Assembly (NCBI GenBank): GCA_029262995.1
Contig: JAJCYH010000005.1
Coordinates: 1-64,000 of the forward strand
Direction of reading: 5' to 3'
Length of the DNA: 64,000 nucleotides
DNA from: Saprospiraceae bacterium
GTDB lineage: Bacteria; Bacteroidota; Bacteroidia; Chitinophagales; Saprospiraceae
Position numbers and translations under genes: made by a program. The notes beneath the pieces were generated by a model that saw only the letters and a list, made by a program, of their open reading frames with translations, ran no database searches and was not told the origin of the DNA. This document shows, piece after piece, positions 56,284-64,000 of the stretch (the stretch's first letter is position 1; the number at the start of each line of letters is the position of its first letter).

Positions 56284-56757
56284 ATGAGATTTATTCTATT
56301 GTGTATAACAATTTTAATCTTTATTGGTTGTGGCGATGATACCTGTGATATAGGAATGCGATTACCTTCTATAACCAATGCAACTGTTTATGATACAGAT
56401 ATTGTGAAAATTAATGATTATTTAGATGCTAATAATATTGTGGCGAATAGTACAGCCTCTGGTTTGCATTATATAATTGATGAAGCTGGATCTGAAGAAA
56501 AGCCTGAACAATGTGATCTTGTACAAGTTGCATATACCGGTTATTATTTAGATGAGACAGTATTTGATTCAAGTTTTGAATCACAATTTCCTTTAACCAA
56601 CGTTATTGCAGGCTGGAGAGAAGGCATACCATTGTTTGGTAAAAATGGTAAAGGAAAGCTTCTTGTGCCATCTTACTTGGCTTATGGTGACCAACCACCA
56701 TCTTCGATTCGGCCCAACGCAGTGATGGTTTTTGACATAGAACTGAAGAATTTCTAA
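56284..56757 (+). CDS. FKBP-type peptidyl-prolyl cis-trans isomerase, lipoprotein
   Basis: VQVAYTGYYLDETVFDSSF, GWREGIPLFGKNGKGKLLVPSYLAYGDQPPSSIRPNAVMVFDIEL; lipobox IFIGCG. Confidence 0.9.
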   Translation: MRFILLCITILIFIGCGDDTCDIGMRLPSITNATVYDTDIVKINDYLDANNIVANSTASGLHYIIDEAGSEEKPEQCDLVQVAYTGYYLDETVFDSSFESQFPLTNVIAGWREGIPLFGKNGKGKLLVPSYLAYGDQPPSSIRPNAVMVFDIELKNF

Positions 56758-56761
56758 GGAA

Positions 56762-57712
56762 GTGGAATATTCTCCTTCTTTAATTTTGAAAAATGGGCAT
56801 ATCAATACCATCTTTCCAACTCTATTTAGAAGGCAAAAGACACCTGATTATTCTAGGCAGAGGTTGGTTACATCTGATGATGATTTTCTTGATTTGGATT
56901 GTCTGTTTAACAACAACAAAAGGCTTACAATTTTGTGCCATGGACTTGAAGGGTCTAGTTTGTCAAATTATATGATTGGCACTGCTCGGCTATTGCAAAA
57001 AAATGATTGGGATGTCATGGCAATGAACTTTAGATCATGCTCTGGTGAGATGAATCGTCAAATTAAAATGTACCACAGCGGAGCAACGTATGATTTAGAT
57101 GAGGTAATTCAAGAATATTTTCCATTATATTCTGAAATTGTCTTGGTCGGGTTTAGCTTAGGGGGGAATGTGATTCTTAAATATGCAGGAGAGCAAGGGA
57201 TAGATATTAATCCAAAGATTAAGGCAGTTGTTGGTATATCGGTTCCTGTTGATCTAGAGGCGGGAAGTATTAATATTGGAAAGCCTAGTAATTTCATTTA
57301 CGAGAATAAATTTCTAAAAGCACTTCTTGAAAAAATTACTTTTAAGGCAAAAAAGTATCCAAGTCAAATCGATGCTGAGCTGATTAACCAAGTAAAGACA
57401 CTGTATGATTTTGATGATTTTTTTACAGGTCCTATTCATGGTTTTGAAAATGCAAAAGATTATTATACCAAATGCAGTAGTAAGCAATTTATTAAAGCGA
57501 TTCATTTGCCTTCCAGAATTATAAATGCAATCGATGATCCTTTTTTACCTGAGGAATGCTATCCTTATAAAGAAGTTGAGAATCATCGATATGTAGAGTT
57601 AATAACACCAAGATATGGTGGTCATGTAGGGTTTGTTGAATTGGGTAAGGAATTTTATTGGAGCGAGAAGATGATATTAAGCTTTATTAATAGTCACAGT
57701 GATCTTGAATAA
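56762..57712 (+). CDS. Alpha/beta hydrolase, YheT-like
   Basis: NGHINTIFPTLFRR, CHGLEGSSLSNYMIGTARLL, NFRSCSGEMNR, VGFSLGGNVILKYAGE. Confidence 0.92.
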   Translation: MEYSPSLILKNGHINTIFPTLFRRQKTPDYSRQRLVTSDDDFLDLDCLFNNNKRLTILCHGLEGSSLSNYMIGTARLLQKNDWDVMAMNFRSCSGEMNRQIKMYHSGATYDLDEVIQEYFPLYSEIVLVGFSLGGNVILKYAGEQGIDINPKIKAVVGISVPVDLEAGSINIGKPSNFIYENKFLKALLEKITFKAKKYPSQIDAELINQVKTLYDFDDFFTGPIHGFENAKDYYTKCSSKQFIKAIHLPSRIINAIDDPFLPEECYPYKEVENHRYVELITPRYGGHVGFVELGKEFYWSEKMILSFINSHSDLE

Positions 57713-57713
57713 A

Positions 57714-58970
57714 TCAATAGATTTTAAAAACGTAGTAAACGGCCTCAAGGAATCTATCCATTTCGCTCATCCTGCTGTAAATATTAGGGCTAATGCGAAT
57801 CATTCCCCTGCCTGGATAGGATGTTGCCTTAACGTGAACTCCAAATTTTTCGTTCATTATCTTCTTGATCTTATTACCACTAATATTTTTAATACCCATA
57901 GAGGCAACTGCACATGATTTAGAGGTATCGGTATAAATGCTAATTCCATCTGTATTTTTTAAAGCATTTATCCAATGTAAATTTAGGTCTCTCAGCCTAT
58001 TACTTTTCTTGTTTATGCCAGTTAATTCTAAAAAGTCTAAAGCACTTCCAAGAGTCATAAGATTTTGCCAAGTCCTAGTGCCTAGGTAGTCGTATTTTAC
58101 TATTGTATCTGTGTGTTGGCTGTCATAACTTATCTTGGGACTTTGGCTTGACATTTTATCTTCTTTGATATACAGTATTCCGCTGCCTAATGGAGCATTA
58201 AGCCATTTGTGCAATGAGCTTGCAAAATAATCACAGGATATACTTTGCAAATCAACATCTATTTGTCCAATGCTATGTGCACCATCTACCAGTACTTCAA
58301 TATTGTTAGCATTGGCAAGTTGGCATATTCTTTGAACAGGTAATCTGTTACCTTCACGGTGGGTAATCCAAGTAGCTATGATTAGTTTGGTCTTTGGTGT
58401 AATTTTGTTTTTGTATAATGTGATGATCTCATCATCACTTAAGCCATGGATATTTTCGTTTATTTTTTTGATTTTAACAGCTTGCTTATCTTGTAGGTGT
58501 TGCAATGTAAACTCAACTAGAGGGTAGTCCCAAGAGGCGCAAATTATTTCATCGTCTGATTCCCATTGTTTACCCCATATAACAAGATTAATAGCTTCAG
58601 TTGTGTTCCGTACAAAAGCTATTGTTCCTTTAGGTGCGTTGATTAATTCTCCAAGTCGGTTAATGTGGTTTTCACAAAACGGCTTCCAATTGTTCAAAAC
58701 ATAATAGGGTGCAAATGAATTTATTTCCTTGAGATAGCCTTGATAGACCTCTAAAACAGGAATAGGCATAATCCCTGAGCTTCCATTGTTTAAATTGATG
58801 AGATTATAGTCATTCTTAAGAAACAAGGATCTGATTTCTTCCCAGTCAGGATTATCAGGACGATTTAATGGCTGTGCTATCAGCGATTTTGCTATTCCCT
58901 CTATTGCAAATGGGATGGCGATACCTGTAGTTCCAATATGTTTTATAAAATTTCTTCGCTTATTCATCAT
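57714..58970 (-). CDS. Class V aminotransferase-fold PLP enzyme (isopenicillin-N-epimerase-like), Tat-type N-terminus
   Basis: LNNGSSGIMP, FVRNTTEAINLVI, VDGAHSIGQIDVDLQSISCDYFASSLHKWLNAPLGSGILY; N-terminal NKRRNFIKHIGTTGIAIPFA. Confidence 0.9.
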   Translation of the reverse strand: MMNKRRNFIKHIGTTGIAIPFAIEGIAKSLIAQPLNRPDNPDWEEIRSLFLKNDYNLINLNNGSSGIMPIPVLEVYQGYLKEINSFAPYYVLNNWKPFCENHINRLGELINAPKGTIAFVRNTTEAINLVIWGKQWESDDEIICASWDYPLVEFTLQHLQDKQAVKIKKINENIHGLSDDEIITLYKNKITPKTKLIIATWITHREGNRLPVQRICQLANANNIEVLVDGAHSIGQIDVDLQSISCDYFASSLHKWLNAPLGSGILYIKEDKMSSQSPKISYDSQHTDTIVKYDYLGTRTWQNLMTLGSALDFLELTGINKKSNRLRDLNLHWINALKNTDGISIYTDTSKSCAVASMGIKNISGNKIKKIMNEKFGVHVKATSYPGRGMIRISPNIYSRMSEMDRFLEAVYYVFKIY

Positions 58971-59050
58971 TGCACTATATGATGTTAAAATACAAATAAA
59001 TATCTTGTCATAAGAAAGCTTATTTTAAAATCTGAATAAGAATTTAAACT

Positions 59051-59761
59051 ATGAGATTTACAAAGTACAAATCAACTAATGTTGTAATCCCGGACAATGA
59101 TTTAATCGGAATAACAGATGTTATTGAAATCAAGTCTCAACATTTTCCTAAATCGGTTTCATTAGCATTAGATATAGACCACGATTATCTGGATGATTTG
59201 ATTATTGAACTTACCAATCCTGCAGGATATAAAAGAGTTGTTCTACAACCTAGACATGGTTTGACTACATTAAATAATACAATAATTGAGATAACCGACA
59301 ATGCAGAGATGACAAGAGGAGGGACTCGAGGTAAGTGGAAAATTAACATCATCGATCGAGGCGTTAAGGATGAAGGAAGACTTAAGAAGTGGGCATTGAT
59401 TTTTGGTGGTATTGAAGCTGAAAGGGAGATTGATATAGAAGATAACAGCATATTGCAAATGGAAAAATATTGCGAATCTACGTCTGCCGTTGGTTCTCTT
59501 GATTTAAGGTTTTCAATTTCTCATGACCATATTGGCGATTTGAATATTGAATTGGTATCTCCAACTGGTGTTAAAAAGAATTTGCATAAAAGACAAGGTA
59601 AAGATGAAAGCGAATTAAAGATGCATTGGAATGCTACTATGTTATCGGAATTTGTTGATTTACCATCAAATGGCACATGGATTCTGGCAATTGAAGACAA
59701 GCTTAAAGGCGATTCTGGAAGGCTTAATGACTGGAATCTCGCTATAACGACAAAAGATTGA
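59051..59761 (+). CDS. Tandem proprotein convertase P-domain (P/homoB) protein without signal peptide
   Basis: Two P-domain copies: DIDHDYLDDLIIELTNPAG...GKWKINIIDRGVKDEGRLKKWALIFGG and SISHDHIGDLNIELVSPTG...NGTWILAIEDKLKGDSGRLNDWNLAI. Confidence 0.82.
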   Translation: MRFTKYKSTNVVIPDNDLIGITDVIEIKSQHFPKSVSLALDIDHDYLDDLIIELTNPAGYKRVVLQPRHGLTTLNNTIIEITDNAEMTRGGTRGKWKINIIDRGVKDEGRLKKWALIFGGIEAEREIDIEDNSILQMEKYCESTSAVGSLDLRFSISHDHIGDLNIELVSPTGVKKNLHKRQGKDESELKMHWNATMLSEFVDLPSNGTWILAIEDKLKGDSGRLNDWNLAITTKD

Positions 59762-59783
59762 GATTATTTTTAGTTAAATTAAA

Positions 59784-60926
59784 GTGCGTAATCTCAAATT
59801 AACTGTATTCTTGTTAAAACCTTTGATTTTAATGCTAAGGCAAATTAAGAACAGCAATTTTATTATTAAATGGACACATTGGGAGTTTTGGCCAATGTGG
59901 TTGGCCTATATGCCTGTTTTGCCTATTGTTTTATATTATGTTGCAAAAACAAGAAGATGGTTTTTCTTTTCTAATGTAAATCCACTATTTAAGACTGGTG
60001 CTTTAATGGGAGCATCAAAGTATAAAATCCTGGATCAGATTCCAGATAAGTACAAGCCTATTACATTATATTTTTCATCCTATGAAAAGGATTTGGCCTA
60101 TATCCTTTCAAAAATTGAAGAGGCAAACTTAAATTTTCCTTTAATAGCCAAACCTGATGTCGGAGAAAGAGGTTTATTGGTCGCATTAATTCAAAATGAG
60201 AAAGAATTAAAATCCTATCTAGACGCCAATAAAATTGATATCCTTATCCAGGAATTTATCGATCTTCCTAATGAATGCGGAATTTTCTACATCAGGAAGC
60301 CTTCGGATAAAAAGGGTAAAATTGTCTCTATAGGGTTGAAAGATTTTTTAAAACTAAAAGGAGATGGGAAGTCTACTATAAGAGAGCTTATGTATAGTAG
60401 ACCTAGGACAAAGATTCAAATTAAAAGGTTGGAGGAAGAAGGGGCTTATGATATTCTAGATAAAATTCCTGTAAAAGGAGAATACTATCTCCTTGAACCA
60501 ATTGGGAATCATTGCAGAGGTACATGTTTTATCGATGGTAATCACCTTATCGAGGAAAAAATAAATGATCTTTTCAATGAGATTAACAGCGAGATGAAAG
60601 AAGTCTATTATGGACGATTTGATATAAAATATCAAAGCTGGGAAAAATTGATCAATGGAGAAGATCTCAAGATACTTGAAATGAACGGGATTGCTAGTGA
60701 ACCTATTCACATATATGATCAAAGCGTTAGTATTTTTGATAAATACAAAACCTTTTATTCTTTGTGGAAAGTAATCTACGAAATTTCAGATATTCAAAAG
60801 TCCAGAGGTATTCAACCGATCAGTTTGAAAATGGCCTACATTGCTTTCCGTGAATATAAAATTTACCTCAAGTCAATTAATTCCGATTGGAAAAACACTC
60901 AGATTCCAGAACTAAGTTTGACTTGA
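59784..60926 (+). CDS. ATP-grasp-like (D-alanine-D-alanine ligase-like) protein
   Basis: FPLIAKPDVGERGLLVALI, IQEFIDLPNECGIFYIRKP, YGRFDIKYQSWEKLINGEDLKILEMNGIASEP. Confidence 0.82.
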   Translation: MRNLKLTVFLLKPLILMLRQIKNSNFIIKWTHWEFWPMWLAYMPVLPIVLYYVAKTRRWFFFSNVNPLFKTGALMGASKYKILDQIPDKYKPITLYFSSYEKDLAYILSKIEEANLNFPLIAKPDVGERGLLVALIQNEKELKSYLDANKIDILIQEFIDLPNECGIFYIRKPSDKKGKIVSIGLKDFLKLKGDGKSTIRELMYSRPRTKIQIKRLEEEGAYDILDKIPVKGEYYLLEPIGNHCRGTCFIDGNHLIEEKINDLFNEINSEMKEVYYGRFDIKYQSWEKLINGEDLKILEMNGIASEPIHIYDQSVSIFDKYKTFYSLWKVIYEISDIQKSRGIQPISLKMAYIAFREYKIYLKSINSDWKNTQIPELSLT

Positions 60927-60974
60927 TTGCAACAATTTAATAGCATTTATAGTTATAAGTCAAATTCAAATTGT

Positions 60975-61652
60975 ATGTATTTTAGTTCCATCTTTATTGC
61001 ATTAAGTATCTTCCTTTCATGTGGTTCTAATCAGGCTATAGCTGATCCACCTCAAGAGGACAAGACTTATAGAGTCGAAAAATATATTAATGAACATAAG
61101 CTTTCTGATTATGCTCAGGCGATTTTTGCAGGTGGTTGCTTTTGGTGTACTGAAGCTTGTTTTGAACGGATTGATGGTGTTGTAGATGTTATCAGTGGAT
61201 ATTCAGGAGGACACAAGGATTTTCCAGAATATTATGAGGTGGGCAAAGGCATAACGGGACACACTGAGGCAATTTATATATTCTATGATCCCCAAATTAT
61301 AGATTACGAAACTTTATTAAATGTACTTTTTATTGCTCATGACCCTACTACTCTTAATAGACAAGGACCAGATGTGGGAGAAGAATATCGCTCTGCAATT
61401 TACTACAAAACACCTGAAGAGCTAAGAATAATAGAAAAGGTAATAAATGAAGTGAATGCTAAGTCTATATACGACAATAAAATCGTGACTGAGATTGCTC
61501 CGTACAAAGAATTTTGGGTAGCAGAGTATTATCACCAAAACTACTATGAGCTAAACCCAGATAACGGGTATGTGGCGAGGGTAAGCAAACCTAAAGTTGA
61601 AAAGATTATAAAGACTTTTCCAGAGCTTTTAAAGAAAAAATATAGAAAGTAA
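60975..61652 (+). CDS. msrA: Peptide-methionine (S)-S-oxide reductase, predicted lipoprotein
   Basis: AIFAGGCFWCTEACFERIDGVVDVISGYSGGHKDFPEYYEVGKGITGHTEAIYIFYDP; in-frame ATG at 60975 gives MYFSSIFIALSIFLSCGSN. Confidence 0.94.
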   Translation: MYFSSIFIALSIFLSCGSNQAIADPPQEDKTYRVEKYINEHKLSDYAQAIFAGGCFWCTEACFERIDGVVDVISGYSGGHKDFPEYYEVGKGITGHTEAIYIFYDPQIIDYETLLNVLFIAHDPTTLNRQGPDVGEEYRSAIYYKTPEELRIIEKVINEVNAKSIYDNKIVTEIAPYKEFWVAEYYHQNYYELNPDNGYVARVSKPKVEKIIKTFPELLKKKYRK

Positions 61653-61658
61653 CCAATA

Positions 61659-63329
61659 TTATAATAGGTTTTTAAACCTTGGTCTTTTTGGAGTTACATC
61701 TCCTAATTCTTCTTTTTTCTTGGCTTCGTAATCGCTAAAGTTTCCTTCAAAGAATCTAACTTTTGCTTCATCTTCAAAAGCAAGGATATGGGTAGCCAGC
61801 CTATCGATAAACCATCTATCGTGAGAAATCAATAGCACACATCCTGCAAAGTTGTCAATGGCTTCTTCAAGTGCTCTTAAAGTATTTACATCAATATCAT
61901 TGGTGGGTTCATCCAGTAATAAGACATTGCCACCTTCCTTTAGCGTAATGGCTAGATGAACTCTGTTTCGCTCTCCACCTGAAAGCACAGATAATGGTTT
62001 TTGCTGATCAGCACCAGTAAAATTAAATTTACTGATATAGGCTCTTACATTTAATTCTTTACTTCCTATCTCTATAATTTCATTACCATTTCCAACAATC
62101 TCATAAACGGTTTTTTCTGGTACAAGATCCTTGTGAGATTGGTCTACATAGCTCATATGAACAGTAGACCCAATTTTTACATCTCCAGAATCTGGTGTTT
62201 CTTCACCCATGATCATTCTGAAGAGGGTTGACTTCCCAACACCGTTGGCACCAATAATTCCGACAATAGCATTTTTAGGGATGCTAAAGCTTAGGTCCTC
62301 AATCAAAACACGACCATCATAAGCCTTTGTAACATTATTTAATTCGATGACTTGATCGCCGAGCCTAGGACCTGGCGGGATATATAATTCTAATTTTCTT
62401 TCTTTCTCTTTCATCTCTTCTCCGGCCAGCTTATCGTAAGCATTCAAACGAGCTTTACCCTTTGCTTGTCTTGCTTTTGGAGCCATCCTAGACCATTCCA
62501 ATTCTCGGTCTAATGCTTTTTTTCTTTTAGATTCCTGCTTTTCTTCCATTTCCAATCGATTGGACTTTTGCTCCAGCCAAGAAGAATAATTGCCTTCCCA
62601 AGGAATACCTTCACCTCTATCCAATTCCAGAATCCATCCAGCGACATTATCTAAGAAATATCTATCGTGGGTAACAGCTATTACTGTTCCAGGGAAACTT
62701 TTTAGAAACTGTTCAAGCCAGTGGACCGATTCAGCATCAAGGTGGTTTGTAGGTTCATCTAATAAAAGTATATCTGGTTGACTTAATAATAATCTGCATA
62801 AAGCCACCCGACGTCGCTCTCCTCCAGAAAGAACTTTAATCTTTTGATCATCTGGAGGTAGCCTTAATGAATCCATCGCAAGGTCTAGTTTGTAGTCTAG
62901 TTCCCATGCATTGAGGTGGTCCATTTTTTCAGCTAGGTCTCCCTGTTTTTCAAGTAATGAGGTCATTTCATCGTCTGTCATTGGTTCTTCAAATTTGGCA
63001 TTGACAGCATCGTATTCTTTTATGACATCCACAATATGCTGAACACCTTCTTGAACAACCTCCTTTACAGTCTTTTCTTCGTCAAGTACGGGCTCTTGTG
63101 CTAGATATCCTATTTTATATTCTTTGTCAAAAAAGACTTTACCTTCAAAATTATCATCTATACCCGCAATGATTTTTAAAAGACTAGATTTACCCGATCC
63201 GTTCAATCCGAGAACACCAATTTTGGCTCCATAGAAAAAGGAAAGCCAGATATTGTTTAAAACTTTTTTACTTGGAGGGAAGGTTTTTGAAACACCTTCC
63301 ATTGAAAAGATCACTTTATTGTCAGACAT
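61659..63329 (-). CDS. ettA: ABC-F energy-dependent translational throttle protein
   Basis: ISMEGVSKTFPPSKKVLNNIWLSFFYGAKIGVLGLNGSGKSSLLK-type N-terminus; LSGGERRRVALCRLLLSQPDILLLDEPTNHLDAESVHWLEQFL; KARQAKGKARLNAYDKL. Confidence 0.94.
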   Translation of the reverse strand: MSDNKVIFSMEGVSKTFPPSKKVLNNIWLSFFYGAKIGVLGLNGSGKSSLLKIIAGIDDNFEGKVFFDKEYKIGYLAQEPVLDEEKTVKEVVQEGVQHIVDVIKEYDAVNAKFEEPMTDDEMTSLLEKQGDLAEKMDHLNAWELDYKLDLAMDSLRLPPDDQKIKVLSGGERRRVALCRLLLSQPDILLLDEPTNHLDAESVHWLEQFLKSFPGTVIAVTHDRYFLDNVAGWILELDRGEGIPWEGNYSSWLEQKSNRLEMEEKQESKRKKALDRELEWSRMAPKARQAKGKARLNAYDKLAGEEMKEKERKLELYIPPGPRLGDQVIELNNVTKAYDGRVLIEDLSFSIPKNAIVGIIGANGVGKSTLFRMIMGEETPDSGDVKIGSTVHMSYVDQSHKDLVPEKTVYEIVGNGNEIIEIGSKELNVRAYISKFNFTGADQQKPLSVLSGGERNRVHLAITLKEGGNVLLLDEPTNDIDVNTLRALEEAIDNFAGCVLLISHDRWFIDRLATHILAFEDEAKVRFFEGNFSDYEAKKKEELGDVTPKRPRFKNLL

Positions 63330-63512
63330 ATTGTTTATTTGACTGCAAATATGCTAAAAATCAATAATTAGGGCACTTAGCTCATGTGTTTATTTGTATT
63401 ACAATCGTATTTTTAGAAGATTAACCTAATTGGATCACTGAAACTTGCAATTAACACTTGGTTGAACTAAAGCGTTGATTTTAGCATTATATTTATTAAA
63501 AACAGACTGACT

Positions 63513-64000
63513 ATGTTATCTAAGAAAATGCAAGAAGCACTTAATGAACAGGTAAAGATAGAAGCACAATCGTCTCAGGTATATTTGGCGATGGCTTCTT
63601 GGGCTGAAATCCAGCCAGGGATTGACAATATAACAGCATTTTTCTACAGGCATTCTGAGGAAGAAAGAATGCATATGCTAAAATTGATACATTTTATCAA
63701 TGAAAGAGGAGGATTCGCTATGGTCCCTGCACTTGAACAACCTACTGTAACATATCCATCCATTAAGCATTCATTTCATGAATTGTTGAAGCATGAAATT
63801 ATGGTTTCAGAGAGCATTAATAAATTGGTGGATATTGCTTTGGATGAAAAAGATTATGCTACTCATAATTTTTTACAGTGGTATGTAGCAGAGCAAGTTG
63901 AGGAGGAATCCCTTGCCAGAACTCTGAACGATAAACTTGAATTGATTGGCGAAGAAAAAAGCGGATTATATTTGTTTGATAAAGATATTTTAAATGTCAC
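63513..64000 (+). CDS. Ferritin (truncated by window edge)
   Basis: MLSKKMQEALNEQVKIEAQSSQVYLAMASWAEIQPGIDNITAFFYRHSEEERMHMLKLIHFINERGG...FLQWYVAEQVEEESLARTLNDKLELIG. Confidence 0.93.
   Translation, partial: MLSKKMQEALNEQVKIEAQSSQVYLAMASWAEIQPGIDNITAFFYRHSEEERMHMLKLIHFINERGGFAMVPALEQPTVTYPSIKHSFHELLKHEIMVSESINKLVDIALDEKDYATHNFLQWYVAEQVEEESLARTLNDKLELIGEEKSGLYLFDKDILNV

Noticed and set aside
34720-63329. Two ABC-F ATPases as an antibiotic-resistance signal
   Set aside because: Sequences fit housekeeping Uup-like and EttA types; nothing indicates a resistance (ARE) subtype.

Overview
AT-rich Bacteroidota chromosomal segment, Saprospiraceae-like by gene content (T9SS C-terminal sorting domains, FecI/FecR/TonB cassette, Bacteroidota gene families); exact taxon not determinable by eye. 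About 45 genes are supported. Most are ordinary housekeeping or envelope genes: glutaminase, two antiporters, AI-2E transporter, two ABC-F ATPases, PBP1A, FabG, HPF, FolB, acyl-CoA dehydrogenase, M16/M4/M43 peptidases, TonB receptors, FKBP, MsrA, ferritin. The parts most worth following up are: (i) a 'gene graveyard' at about 0.5-3.3 kb, with an orphan IS21-like terminal repeat array, a T9SS gene split by one frameshift, a 31-aa HemN N-terminal remnant, and an IS3 orfA remnant interrupted exactly by a 20-bp GC-rich palindrome; (ii) a tight three-gene unit (CPA-type antiporter, small membrane protein, coiled-coil/P-loop ATPase), the best candidate here for an undescribed system; (iii) a 2807-aa T9SS protein with about 23 modules whose cysteines covary across module junctions in a near-strict alternation; (iv) an ECF sigma gene that appears to lack a canonical start codon, followed by a HELGH lipoprotein, FecR and a TonB receptor. 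No tRNA, rRNA or CRISPR array was recognised. All calls come from reading the sequence and supplied translations; no searches were run.
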